DNA of 30,875 nt from DATCHW01 sp036508135 (GCA_036508135.1 DATCHW010000143.1:1-30875), one strand, 5' to 3'; positions 9,175 to 17,837 are shown, counted from the stretch's first letter. Numbers and translations: made by a program. The notes: generated by a model not told the origin, from the sequence alone.

Positions 9175-11466
9175 TTATGTTTTGACTTCCTTTGTTTGAG
9201 AATTTGTGTCTTTCTTTTTCTCGTCTTCGGGTTTTGCATCATTTAAATCTTTCGTTCTTTTATAAGCTGAGAAGAAGAATCCGAGTACGAGAACGACTGT
9301 GCCTGTCCATAAAATATTTATGAATGGTTTAATCGAGACGCTTAGCACAAGCGTTTCTTCGCTGGCTTTTATACTTGTATCTTCGACGTAAATGGTTGCA
9401 GTTGAATTCTCACCTGCCACATTCATCTTTTCAAAATAGAAATAATAATTCGGTTTACTTATTATTTGCCCGGGAGAGTATTTAGGATTTTCACCCTGAC
9501 CTAACTGAACAGTAGGATTTATAGTATCTACGTTTTTACCGTCAGTGACTTTAAGGATAGCTCCCATCGGAGCATTTCCACCATTCATATTTGCGCCCTT
9601 ATTGGAGAAATCTATAAATTCGAATTCTACACCACCGAACTCTGCTTTGTCACCTTTTTTCAGATCTACCTGTTTATGAATAAATTCACCTTCTGAATAA
9701 TTCTTAGGTGAGAGATATAAATCTTTTGTTGCAAAGTTTGCAATATCCGGTTCAACTGAATACCCGTCGCCTATTTTATTCATAAAGTGAACGGGTTTCA
9801 TTAATAATTCCTTATTATCTTTCTCTACTCTTACATTTAAATACTTAGAATCCTCTTTATTGTTTTTATCTTCAAATCTTTCCGGTCCGAGAAAAGTGAA
9901 CGTATAACCTAAAGCAGTTTTAGGCATACCAACCGGCAGTTCGATATTTTCTTCGACGCTGTATTTAGAAGAGCCGATTATACCAAGGAAGAGCAGTGCA
10001 ATTCCGATATGTCCCAATGCCGCACCGAACTTGAGTTTCCCCTGTGCAATTATTTTTATTAATATCTGAACGTTAATGGAAACAGTGAGTAAACTTGTGA
10101 ATCCGAGAATCAGTATTATAAAATCTGTGACGCCAATTATATACATTATTACCGTACCAATAAAAGCAATCGCTGTATGTATTGATATCTTTTTAAAAAA
10201 TACAACCATCGGAGTAGTTTTCCACTGAAGGAAAATACTTATTCCAGTAAGGAATGAAATCAGTATTGCGATAGGGAGATTCCATTGGCTATAAAATTCT
10301 GTTGCTACAGTATTTTTAGAAATTATGGGTGTACTTGTTCCTATAAAAATTATAAGTGCAGATACGCAAAGAAGCATAGCACCTATGAATAGTGCCGTTT
10401 CCCTTGTAAAAAATTGTGTTGTGTATCTTTTCAAACGGCTTAATTCCTTTATCCTTAATAAAATTGCTCCAAAAGAAATCAGCAGAAACAAACCGACGAA
10501 AATAATCAAAGCCCAGTAAACTTCAGCTCCGGGAGCAGAGAATGAGTGAACAGAGGCATCCCCGAGAATTCCGCTTCTTGTCAAGAAAGTAGAATATAAT
10601 ACGAGGAGGTAAGCAATGATTGACAGTATCAGATTTGTTTTGATATAGCCGCCTGTTTTTCTCTGAGCGATCATAGTATGCACTGCTGCAACAGATATAA
10701 TCCACGGGATGAGCGAAGAATTTTCAACGGGATCCCAGCCCCAATAGCCGCCCCATCCGAGAACTCCATAAGCCCAATAGCCGCCCATCATTATCCCGAG
10801 TCCGAGTATTCCGCTCGAGAAAAGAAGCCATGGGGCTGCAATGGAAATCCACTGCTTGTATTTATTTTTAATTAAAGCTGCAATGGCAAAGGAAAAGGGG
10901 ACAGCAAGCGAAGCGAATCCCAAAAATAATATCGGAGGATGAATTGCCATCCAGAAATTCTGGAGCAGTGGATTCAATCCCCTGCCATCTTCCGGCAGAA
11001 AGCCGATTTTTGCTTCTCCGGGAAACATTTCCCATATATAAGAGAACGGAGTTTTTAAAATCAGTATAAGACCAAGAAATCCGAGAACAAGTGTATAAAT
11101 TGTCATCACCTGCGCTTCCATCCTCTGACCTTTAGAAACGTAATTCAGAAGGAAGATACCTATTACTGCCGTGAGTAAGGTCCAGAGCATAAAACTACCC
11201 TCCTGTCCTGCGTAGAATGTTGATATCAGGAGTGAAAGAGGAAGGTCACGGTTACTGTACTCCCAGACATAAGCATACTGGAACTGATGGGAAAGAATCA
11301 AGTACAGCATAAATGCAGAGAATGCAATAACGCTCACAGCCGAAACATGGAACATGAGCCTTGCTGTCTTCAGGTACTGTGTTTTCCCGAGATGTGTAAG
11401 AAAAAAAAGACCCATCGATAGCATAGCAGATGCAAAAGTAATATAGATTAAAATTTTTCCAGCCAT
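9175..11466 (-). CDS. ccmF: Cytochrome c heme lyase CcmF
   Basis: A large multi-membrane-span protein of the heme-handling superfamily that ligates heme from holo-CcmE to CXXCH cysteines of exported apocytochromes c. The tryptophan-rich WWD motif (GWGGYWGWDPVENSSLIPW, about 237-255) is intact; His176 in AIHPPILFLGF, His263, and FLTRSGILGDASVHSF are classic CcmF features. The protein has 763 residues against about 650 for the enterobacterial form, with a long soluble segment (about 500-700) before the last membrane span and a charged C-terminal tail. It is the last gene of the lipoprotein-ccmC-ccmD-ccmE-ccmF operon, 58 bp after ccmE. No CcmG/CcmH-type thiol reductase or chaperone follows it. 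Confidence 0.93.
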   Translation of the reverse strand: MAGKILIYITFASAMLSMGLFFLTHLGKTQYLKTARLMFHVSAVSVIAFSAFMLYLILSHQFQYAYVWEYSNRDLPLSLLISTFYAGQEGSFMLWTLLTAVIGIFLLNYVSKGQRMEAQVMTIYTLVLGFLGLILILKTPFSYIWEMFPGEAKIGFLPEDGRGLNPLLQNFWMAIHPPILFLGFASLAVPFSFAIAALIKNKYKQWISIAAPWLLFSSGILGLGIMMGGYWAYGVLGWGGYWGWDPVENSSLIPWIISVAAVHTMIAQRKTGGYIKTNLILSIIAYLLVLYSTFLTRSGILGDASVHSFSAPGAEVYWALIIFVGLFLLISFGAILLRIKELSRLKRYTTQFFTRETALFIGAMLLCVSALIIFIGTSTPIISKNTVATEFYSQWNLPIAILISFLTGISIFLQWKTTPMVVFFKKISIHTAIAFIGTVIMYIIGVTDFIILILGFTSLLTVSINVQILIKIIAQGKLKFGAALGHIGIALLFLGIIGSSKYSVEENIELPVGMPKTALGYTFTFLGPERFEDKNNKEDSKYLNVRVEKDNKELLMKPVHFMNKIGDGYSVEPDIANFATKDLYLSPKNYSEGEFIHKQVDLKKGDKAEFGGVEFEFIDFSNKGANMNGGNAPMGAILKVTDGKNVDTINPTVQLGQGENPKYSPGQIISKPNYYFYFEKMNVAGENSTATIYVEDTSIKASEETLVLSVSIKPFINILWTGTVVLVLGFFFSAYKRTKDLNDAKPEDEKKKDTNSQTKEVKT

Positions 11467-11524
11467 AAAATAGTTTAAATTTTAGAGTAATAGTTCCGGT
11501 CAAATAAGAAAAAAAAACCGCTCG

Positions 11525-11902
11525 TTAATTATTCATTTCTTTTGCTTCATATTTTGACGGACATTTCGTAAGAATATCGTTTGCAATAAAAACGCCGTCT
11601 TTTACTTTGCCTTTTACTACGACACCTTCGGCAACTTCAAAGTTATTAGGCTTTGCACCATCATATACAACCTTCATCTCCGTATTGAAATCATCCTGCA
11701 TATAGAAAGAAAATTTGTTTGATTCAAATTTTGATTCCTTATCTTTAACCCATTTGCCTTTCACTTCCACAGTTTTTGTTTTCTTTTTTGCATCTTCGAA
11801 ATTGACATATTCGATTTTATTTGATAGGAATGTCGGGACTATTGCAGCAATAACTGCCACAATAATTAAGATACCGATTATTGTTTTGACTTTATTTGAC
11901 AT
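11525..11902 (-). CDS. ccmE: Heme chaperone CcmE, Cys-x3-Tyr variant
   Basis: CcmE carries heme covalently in the periplasm and passes it to CcmF. This 125-residue copy has an N-terminal membrane anchor (about 7-26) and the OB-fold body ending in ANDILTKCPSKYE. In E. coli the heme-binding residue is a histidine followed by x3 and Tyr; here Cys114-Pro-Ser-Lys-Tyr118 takes its place. The CxxxY form is established in archaea, sulphate reducers and relatives and defines a variant of the Ccm system. Start ATG is 9 bp after the ccmD stop. Confidence 0.92.
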   Translation of the reverse strand: MSNKVKTIIGILIIVAVIAAIVPTFLSNKIEYVNFEDAKKKTKTVEVKGKWVKDKESKFESNKFSFYMQDDFNTEMKVVYDGAKPNNFEVAEGVVVKGKVKDGVFIANDILTKCPSKYEAKEMNN

Positions 11903-11911
11903 ATTGATTTA

Positions 11912-12064
11912 TTATTTTAAAAACTCTTTATTTTCTTTTTCAATTCTGGATATTTTCCTGTCTATCTTAAAAAGATATAAGAATATTCCCGTCCAGATTA
12001 TCAATGTAATGAAAAGGACAACATACATTGCATTCAGTTCTAAAAAATTATATAGTGAATTCAT
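11912..12064 (-). CDS. ccmD: CcmD-like small membrane protein
   Basis: A 50-residue open frame fills the gap between ccmC and ccmE, starting 4 bp past the ccmC stop. It has one membrane span (NAMYVVLFITLIIWTGIFLY) followed by a basic/charged helix (FKIDRKISRIEKE). Position, size and this single-span-plus-charged-tail layout match CcmD, which in other bacteria helps release holo-CcmE from CcmC and the ABC transporter. The identification rests mainly on context and architecture because CcmD proteins have little sequence identity. Confidence 0.82.
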   Translation of the reverse strand: MNSLYNFLELNAMYVVLFITLIIWTGIFLYLFKIDRKISRIEKENKEFLK

Positions 12065-12068
12065 ATTT

Positions 12069-12731
12069 TTATTGTTGTGATAATTTTAATTTTTGTTTCA
12101 GGACTTCCGAACGTACCATTAAGTTATAAATCCAGAAGAAGAGCATTGTGAAGCCTGTAAGTGAAGACAGAAATATAATAAGCATAGTTCTATCCATATT
12201 TATTTTTCCCTGATTATTAATTATAGGGTCGGGATGAAGGGTTTCCACAATCCTCGGCATAATGAAAATAAAAAACGGAACAGTTATAAAAGCAATAATT
12301 GCATACACTGAAGAAAGTTTCGCTCTCTGTTCATACGAATCGATTGCAGAGCGCAGGGCGAAATATGCTCCGTAAATAAGCAAGAGAATGAAAATTGAAG
12401 TTTCCCTCGGGTCCCAGTTCCAGAATGAACCCCAGCTGAACTTAGCCCAAAGAGAGCCTGTTACAGTTGCAAGTATAGTAAATAAAAAACCGAGTCCGGC
12501 AGCGGAATATGCTTTAATATCCGAGATTGATTCTTTTTTTCTCAGATATTGAACGGAATATATCATCGAAATAAAAAACGCAATAACTGAAAGCCAGGCA
12601 GTAGGGACGTGGAAATAAATGACCCTTGCTTTATCTCCCAGCGCAGGGATATAAGGAATAGGTAAAATAATACCCGCAATTATTACACCGGAAATTATCA
12701 AATATGTTAATATTTTCAGAGACATACTCAT
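12069..12731 (-). CDS. ccmC: Heme exporter/handling protein CcmC
   Basis: A 220-residue six-span membrane protein with the WWD heme motif (WGSFWNWDPRETS, about 100-112) and the two flanking heme-ligand histidines, His41 in FHVPTAW and His166 in ETLHPDP. CcmC loads heme onto CcmE. The ATG overlaps the stop of the upstream lipoprotein gene (ATGA), indicating translational coupling; a second Met two codons downstream is an alternative start. The family is close to CcsA/NrfE; size and the downstream ccmD and ccmE support CcmC. Confidence 0.93.
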   Translation of the reverse strand: MSMSLKILTYLIISGVIIAGIILPIPYIPALGDKARVIYFHVPTAWLSVIAFFISMIYSVQYLRKKESISDIKAYSAAGLGFLFTILATVTGSLWAKFSWGSFWNWDPRETSIFILLLIYGAYFALRSAIDSYEQRAKLSSVYAIIAFITVPFFIFIMPRIVETLHPDPIINNQGKINMDRTMLIIFLSSLTGFTMLFFWIYNLMVRSEVLKQKLKLSQQ

Positions 12732-13189
12732 TGTGGAATCGGTCTGCCCATTTGTTCATAGATAGATTCAATTTGCTGTTTATTCTGCAACGCTTCCTGA
12801 TTTTTCGGGTCTGCTTCGAGAACTTTTTTGAAATGCTTTAGTGCAGGTCCGTATTTATCTTTAGGATTTAAATTCGCTTCATAAGTCAGGTATAAGCCTG
12901 CCGCCAAATGTAAATCGATGAATTTGGTCTTATTCGCTTCGCTTTTGTCCTTCTCATACACTTTATCAAAATCATTTGCAGTTTTTGTCAGTTCATCTGC
13001 TTTTGCATCTTTCGTTCCGTCAGACGGTACTGTAGTATTTTCTTCCTTATTCATATTCATACCGCTATGAGGGTCGCCTTGCTGATTGTTTTGTGTAGTA
13101 GTTTTAGAATCCGAATTTTTTTTATCTTGCATCTTAGTGCATCCTGCGATAAATACTAAAGCAAATAAAACTAAAAGTAATTTTTTCAT
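12728..13189 (-). CDS. Lipoprotein with TPR-like C-terminus heading the ccm operon
   Basis: A 153-residue protein with a lipobox (LVFIAGC, Cys about 16), a Ser/Asn/Gln-rich linker, and a helical C-terminal region (GPALKHFKKVLEADPKNQEALQNK) that reads like one to two TPR units. It is the first gene of the ccm operon and overlaps ccmC by 4 bp. In the classic order ccmA and ccmB lie here. A TPR protein bound to the ccm genes recalls CcmI/NrfG-type apocytochrome chaperones, so a role in holding apocytochromes is a reasonable inference, though the similarity is structural at best. The upstream 13190-13290 is almost pure A/T and probably holds the operon promoter, but I cannot place -10/-35 boxes. 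Confidence 0.72.
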   Translation of the reverse strand: MKKLLLVLFALVFIAGCTKMQDKKNSDSKTTTQNNQQGDPHSGMNMNKEENTTVPSDGTKDAKADELTKTANDFDKVYEKDKSEANKTKFIDLHLAAGLYLTYEANLNPKDKYGPALKHFKKVLEADPKNQEALQNKQQIESIYEQMGRPIPQ

Positions 13190-13291
13190 TTTAAATTTAA
13201 AATTTATAAAAAACCCTGAGAATATATTTAAATTAATATATTATTAAAATATAAATAATATATAACTATTTTCTATTACCTATAATAACAT

Positions 13292-13359
13292 AAAAAAAAG
13301 CCACATAGTTCACAGGGTACAGATAAAAAAGCCGTTTTAAACCCTTGAAAAATGTGGCT
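13292..13359 (-). terminator. Rho-independent terminator of the cytochrome operon
   Basis: On the minus strand AGCCACAT and ATGTGGCT pair perfectly (13352-13359 with 13299-13306) around an inner AGGGT/ACCCT stem, and are followed by a run of eight T. It lies just past the stop of the 7-heme gene (13375) and before the ccm operon, so it should end the long cytochrome transcript. The long loop is unusual for a simple terminator, so attenuation of downstream ccm expression is possible. Confidence 0.75.
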
Positions 13360-13374
13360 CTAACTAAAAAATTG

Positions 13375-14247
13375 CTATCTTAATTTTATATTTTTATCAG
13401 TTCCTAACTCAATTATTCCATCGACATGCAGAGACTTATTAAATATAGTACCAGTGGAGTCTATCACACGTTCGTGGCACCATACACATTGGTTAATTGT
13501 GTAATTTTGTAAATGTGTTCCACCCGGAAGCGGATTTCCTGTTGTAATATTACCGTGACAGAAGCCACAAAAAACACTTTCAGGATTAGTCCATACAGGA
13601 ACCGGTTTTGGATTTAATAACCTGTAATTTCCGTTTAAGAAATCACCATGACAATAAACACCAGAGCATGTTGCTGTTGTTCTATCCCAGACAGGATTCG
13701 GAGTAATACCACCTGTTGGAGTTTTTGCCAAAGTATCAAAAACAATTTCGGCACGGTTATCAATATTCAATGGGTTGATGTGAACTGTGTCATTGAAATC
13801 TGTAAATGCTCTGTGGCATTCAAAACATTTTAATCCCTTCGAAAACCTCTGTGTAGAGTCACCGAGATGAGCATCATGAACGCCTACTCCGATATAAGAT
13901 TCTAATGTTTGTCCGTTCAAAGCAGCGGGTGGATAGCTGTGCTGTGAATTTCCGTGACAGACATTGCAAGCCTCCGGTCCACCCGGATGGCACTTAAAGC
14001 AGCTTGCCCCCGAACTTCCGCCTTTATAATCGGGTGCGTGACAAACCTTGCAAGGTGACATATCCCATTTGTTGCTTGATATAGCTAATCCATGAAAATT
14101 TGGTGATGACTTTGAAAGCCAACCCGCCGGATGAATTCCTACAGATGGTGATGTAACGAGGTTTTCTTCCACTTCACTACAGCTTTGGAAAATAAATGCA
14201 AAGCTGAAAATTATCAAAGTTAAGTATAAAATTGTTATTTTTCTCAT
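13375..14247 (-). CDS. Seven-heme c-type cytochrome lipoprotein
   Basis: A 290-residue exported cytochrome. The N-terminal hydrophobic stretch ends in FQSC (Cys23), a plausible lipobox, so the mature protein is probably lipid-anchored. Heme sites: CKVCH (66), CFKCH (83), CNVCH (94), CFECH (141), CSGVYCH (194), CGFCH (227), CVWCH (254). The fifth is a CX4CH site followed by a CXXCH, the pattern of the CxxxxCH/CxxCH domain common in Geobacter-type surface cytochromes. It is the last gene of the barrel-14-heme-7-heme set, 35 bp after its neighbour, and is followed by a terminator. By analogy with porin-cytochrome conduits it could be the outer-surface terminal reductase/oxidase; that is inference. 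Confidence 0.85.
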   Translation of the reverse strand: MRKITILYLTLIIFSFAFIFQSCSEVEENLVTSPSVGIHPAGWLSKSSPNFHGLAISSNKWDMSPCKVCHAPDYKGGSSGASCFKCHPGGPEACNVCHGNSQHSYPPAALNGQTLESYIGVGVHDAHLGDSTQRFSKGLKCFECHRAFTDFNDTVHINPLNIDNRAEIVFDTLAKTPTGGITPNPVWDRTTATCSGVYCHGDFLNGNYRLLNPKPVPVWTNPESVFCGFCHGNITTGNPLPGGTHLQNYTINQCVWCHERVIDSTGTIFNKSLHVDGIIELGTDKNIKLR

Positions 14248-14282
14248 ATTCTGAAAATTAAATATAATTTAATTTTTAATGA

Positions 14283-15536
14283 CTATTTATGGCAGTAGCC
14301 GCAGAACCCTACTCCCCGTATTCCGTTTGGTTTTGCATTTGCATCTGTATGGCAAACGTAACATACAGCACCCTGAGTATTGTGCCAAATTCCCTTTTCG
14401 TCACTTAAGAAGCCTTTTTCGTGAGTCTTGGGATTTGTTCCTTTTACTCCATCGTTATCATAGTGGCATTTCACGCAGACCGGGTCGCCGCCATTTATTG
14501 TATGGCAGGACTCACAATTTTCCATATCTTTGCGTGCAAGTTTAGCATGTAAACCGCCGCCTGTGTTTACTCCAATAGTAGTAAAGTTCGGCTGAAGATG
14601 GCTTTTTGGAGCAAATCCAGTTTGAATATTGCCATCATTCATATGACACGCACTGCAAAACTCAACCGGATCGTGGCAAGTTTTACACTCGAATGATTTA
14701 TGATTCGCATCTAAACCGTGAGTGTAAACGTAATTCAGATTGTGAACATTGCTGAGTTTCTGGAGTTCAGCTTTATCCCTTCTCACACCGCCTTCAAATG
14801 TATAGTATGGAGCATAAAAATTTGTTATTGAATTATTACCTTTGAATCCGCTCGCACTATGACAAACCTGGCAGAAATTATCGCTGTGGCACATCATACA
14901 ATTATTGTTGAAATTGCCCGTTGCAAAATCCGTAACGACTTTATGTTCGTTAAGGAAATTTGAAGATAAGTGATCTTTCGGTTTCAGGTTTGTAAGATTT
15001 TGGTGGCATGCTTCACAATTGTTCGTTGCCTTTTCTTTATTATGGCAAGTATAACAAGTTGACATTGAAGGATAACCGCCTGCAGATTCTTTTGCATATT
15101 TAACTTTATCAAGCCCCGTATGACAATCAGTACACACTTTCTTCTCGGTATTTATATGGTATTTATGAGAGAAGTATAATTTATTATGACGGGAAGTCAG
15201 TTTTTTATATACGCCTTCAAAATGGCAGGTAGTGCATTTAGTTTTATCGTTCACATCGTGACAGCTGGCGCATACCTGCATTGAAGGATTAAGGTTGTCA
15301 TTTCCGTTTTCGGAAGTGAGTGCTGCTCCGTGGCAATCAACGCATTTTGCATCTGCATCTTTTATGTGAAATGAGTGATCAAATTTAATCACCTTATCAT
15401 TGCCTCCGTCAGTTTTCTCGACCGGTTCAAAGATTTTATATCTTTTGATTACATCAGTCTTCGAGTAGAAGGCTGCTATGCCGAAAAATATTATCAATCC
15501 GGCTAATATAAAAGAATATGTTTTAAGTATTTTCAT
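14283..15536 (-). CDS. Fourteen-heme c-type cytochrome
   Basis: A 417-residue cytochrome with 14 CXXCH sites and few long gaps, the last (CGYCH) two residues from the C-terminus. The N-terminus carries a hydrophobic segment (about 8-25) that is either a signal peptide or an uncleaved anchor. Many extra histidines (DHSFH, FSHKYH, NVHNLNY) can serve as distal ligands for bis-His hemes. It sits 14 bp downstream of the beta-barrel gene and 35 bp upstream of the 7-heme lipoprotein. Position suggests the periplasmic or barrel-inserted element of an outer-membrane electron conduit. It lacks the CXXCK site of NrfA, so it is not a classical nitrite reductase. Confidence 0.87.
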   Translation of the reverse strand: MKILKTYSFILAGLIIFFGIAAFYSKTDVIKRYKIFEPVEKTDGGNDKVIKFDHSFHIKDADAKCVDCHGAALTSENGNDNLNPSMQVCASCHDVNDKTKCTTCHFEGVYKKLTSRHNKLYFSHKYHINTEKKVCTDCHTGLDKVKYAKESAGGYPSMSTCYTCHNKEKATNNCEACHQNLTNLKPKDHLSSNFLNEHKVVTDFATGNFNNNCMMCHSDNFCQVCHSASGFKGNNSITNFYAPYYTFEGGVRRDKAELQKLSNVHNLNYVYTHGLDANHKSFECKTCHDPVEFCSACHMNDGNIQTGFAPKSHLQPNFTTIGVNTGGGLHAKLARKDMENCESCHTINGGDPVCVKCHYDNDGVKGTNPKTHEKGFLSDEKGIWHNTQGAVCYVCHTDANAKPNGIRGVGFCGYCHK

Positions 15537-15550
15537 TTCGCCCTCTCCCG

Positions 15551-16852
15551 TTATAATTTTTTAAATAGCCAATAATTGAAACCGAACAATACCCTCGTAT
15601 CAAATGTATATATGCGATTCGAAAGGAATTGTCCCTGAAGATCGAACGAAAGTTGCGGCATTGGTCTATAAACGAGTCCAAGCAATCCGCTGAAAGAGTT
15701 TATCCGGTCAGCTGAATATTCCGAAATTTTATATCTGGAATAATTCAAACTTGAAGTTACGGCAAGTAAATTCTTAACAACATCCTTATTAAAATAAGCA
15801 TAAGCACCATCAGACTCACCCGAATAACCGGTGTATTTAATAAACGACAAACCGAAATTCGAATGGGATAAACCAAGCTGGAACTTCAATGAACTGCCGT
15901 CATTATAAAATACATCTGACACTCTTGCGAACAGGTTTAAATTATGCTTCAGACTGAAATCCAATCCAGACTCAATTTCCTGATTTTTCTGAACATCGAA
16001 AACCCAGAAAATAGTATTATAACTTAATTGCGGTTCACGGTAAGCATAGCCGGCTGTGAATTTTAATTGATTCGATACGCTAAAGCGGACATTAAATTCT
16101 CCTTTTGAGAATCTCAATCTGTTGATATCATAATAAGCTTTTGCAAAAAAGTTATGATTATTTTTTGCGTCAAAGTAGTTCATATCAAAGCCAATCATTT
16201 GGTCGGCAGGTGAATCTACATCAACCAGAACATTTCTGCCGTAGAATAGACTATCAGCTCTTGGAGCGTAATACGGGTCAAGTTTCCTGTGTTTAAGGTT
16301 ATAACTCAAACCAAGAGACAGGTCTTTTACGCCGTAAAATAATAACTGCCCACCAAGTGAGAAGTTATCCTTGAGTGAAGGATATTTATTAAAATCATAC
16401 TCCCAGGGAGTAAGATATCCTCCGTATCCGGAAATTTGAAATTGCTTCTCTTTACCGAATTTAAGTTTCAGGTAAGCACCGTCTATCGTGCCCTTTCCTG
16501 CACCAGCAGAGACAAATTGCCTGCCAAGTTTCAAATCGAGCACATCAAATAGGTTCGTCCCTTTAATGTACAGATTATAGAACCTGTAAGCAAAGCCTCT
16601 GTCAACTCTTTTGATAACATCTTCTTCTGTCTGTGCGAGAGTGTTAAATGACCATTTACCTTTGTTTATTTCAAGTAAATAGTTTTGGTAACCTCTCAAA
16701 TGGGTGGTGTAAGTATTATTCCCGGTCGTGGACAGGGAATCATATCTTTGCCACGAATAGAAGTGTGTGCCGAACCTGAAGTTAACGGTTTGACTCTGCA
16801 CAACCCCTGCCGCCAGAAAAAGAACAAAAACATAAAGTAATTTTAGTTTCAT
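15551..16852 (-). CDS. Outer-membrane beta-barrel, putative porin of a porin-cytochrome conduit
   Basis: A 433-residue protein with a clear signal peptide (LLYVFVLFLAAGVVQS, cleaved near residue 20) followed by alternating hydrophobic/polar beta strands rich in Tyr, Phe, Asn and Gly (for example FRFGTHFYSWQRY, LLGLVYRPMPQLSFDLQGQF), ending with the strand VLFGFNYWLFKKL. No cysteine pairs or heme sites. It is co-transcribed with the 14-heme and 7-heme cytochromes (14-bp gap). In MtrCAB and Geobacter Pcc systems a barrel sheathes a multiheme wire; this has the right company but I see no recognisable sequence match to MtrB or OmbB. A plain channel or selfish porin is the alternative. Confidence 0.72.
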   Translation of the reverse strand: MKLKLLYVFVLFLAAGVVQSQTVNFRFGTHFYSWQRYDSLSTTGNNTYTTHLRGYQNYLLEINKGKWSFNTLAQTEEDVIKRVDRGFAYRFYNLYIKGTNLFDVLDLKLGRQFVSAGAGKGTIDGAYLKLKFGKEKQFQISGYGGYLTPWEYDFNKYPSLKDNFSLGGQLLFYGVKDLSLGLSYNLKHRKLDPYYAPRADSLFYGRNVLVDVDSPADQMIGFDMNYFDAKNNHNFFAKAYYDINRLRFSKGEFNVRFSVSNQLKFTAGYAYREPQLSYNTIFWVFDVQKNQEIESGLDFSLKHNLNLFARVSDVFYNDGSSLKFQLGLSHSNFGLSFIKYTGYSGESDGAYAYFNKDVVKNLLAVTSSLNYSRYKISEYSADRINSFSGLLGLVYRPMPQLSFDLQGQFLSNRIYTFDTRVLFGFNYWLFKKL

Positions 16853-17078
16853 TGGCAGATTTTCCTTTAAGACTTTATTAAATTTTTAAAAAAGCTTAAA
16901 AATGTAAAGCAAAAAAAATTATATACTGAATAACATTGATACCCGGTTTCAGAAATTACTATTTTGAAAGTGGAAATAAATCTATTTGTAAAACCAAGAT
17001 CAGATTTAAATACACCATCAATTAATATTCTAAAAAATATTCACAACCTCCGAAATCCCGGTTACTTTATAACTACTA

Positions 17079-17123
17079 TATCAGGTTTGGTTTCTGAAGA
17101 ATCCAGAAACCATTAACCTGATA
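17079..17123. promoter_or_regulatory. Long perfect-arm hairpin in the gap 16853-17154
   Basis: TATCAGGTT-T-GGTTTCTG and CAGAAACC-ATT-AACCTGATA pair over 17 bases with a 7-base loop (AAGAATC). It lies between the 4-heme cytochrome stop (17155) and the barrel gene start (16852). There is no T-run on either side, so it is not a textbook terminator; it could stabilise the upstream mRNA 3' end, reduce read-through to the barrel genes, or bind a protein. The rest of this 302-bp gap is AT-rich, has no gene, and probably carries a promoter for the barrel operon that I cannot define. Confidence 0.6.
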
Positions 17124-17154
17124 TTGATAAGAACTATCAGAACAAATTAAAATG

Positions 17155-17718
17155 TTACGGTTTTTTATGAGCTATTTTTGCCCACATTTCATCATAATTG
17201 AAGCCCTTGAAATTGGGGCTATCGGTATTATGACATTGTGTGCAGAATTTTTCATTAGTATCAGGAATCATCAAACCATTTTCAATAGCTTTTTGTTTGT
17301 CTTTCATAATGGAAAGAGATTTATACTCGGAACCGGGTCCATGGCAGGTTTCACACTGGACACCGTCTTCTTTTTTGAACCCGTCAGTTAATTCTGAGGG
17401 GTCAATATCTTTACCTAATACGTGGCATTTCAAACACGCAGGTGTTTCTATTGCAGGTGTCGAGAATCCCTTATCCTGGGCTATCTTATCTGCATCCGGA
17501 GTAGCAAGGTTGTTGTATGCCTGAGAGTGCTTCGAGCCCTTCCAGATATCAAGCTGTTTTCCGGAAGCATCCGATTTGTGGCAGGCTTTTGTGCAGCCAT
17601 CAACACCGACATACTTGGAATTACCGTAAGACTTTGAGTAGTTATCCTGCGATAATGCCAGCAGAAGAACTACTGAAAAAAGAAATACGATAGGAATAAC
17701 AAATACATTTTTCTTCAT
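17155..17718 (-). CDS. Four-heme cytochrome of the c554-like family
   Basis: A 187-residue periplasmic cytochrome with a signal/anchor sequence (about 5-23) and four heme sites: CTKACH (42-47), CLKCH (95), CETCH (122) and CTQCH (159). The arrangement CTKACHKSD...IWKGSKHSQAY, CLKCH, GVQCETCHGPGSEY and FCTQCH matches the cytochrome c554 family (electron shuttles first known from Nitrosomonas). The first site is CX3CH, one residue longer than canonical; I checked the codons and it is not a reading error. It probably shuttles electrons across the periplasm between the inner-membrane 18-heme protein and the outer-membrane conduit. It is 144 bp downstream of the 18-heme gene, with a hairpin between. 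Confidence 0.85.
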   Translation of the reverse strand: MKKNVFVIPIVFLFSVVLLLALSQDNYSKSYGNSKYVGVDGCTKACHKSDASGKQLDIWKGSKHSQAYNNLATPDADKIAQDKGFSTPAIETPACLKCHVLGKDIDPSELTDGFKKEDGVQCETCHGPGSEYKSLSIMKDKQKAIENGLMIPDTNEKFCTQCHNTDSPNFKGFNYDEMWAKIAHKKP

Positions 17719-17837
17719 TTTTTGAATTTTTAGTTTTTAAAAACACTTTGTTTTTTCCCGAACAAAATATAATTAATTAAATAAATAATTTAAAGCAATA
17801 ATTTATAATATCTATAATTGAAAATTCTTTTTATATA

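Noticed and set aside
11252..11503. Minus-strand open frame overlapping the ccmF start in another frame
   Set aside because: It overlaps the N-terminus of a clear CcmF and has no family features.
14283..15536. NrfA-type nitrite reductase
   Set aside because: No CXXCK catalytic heme site in this or any other cytochrome of the window, and the lengths and heme counts do not fit.
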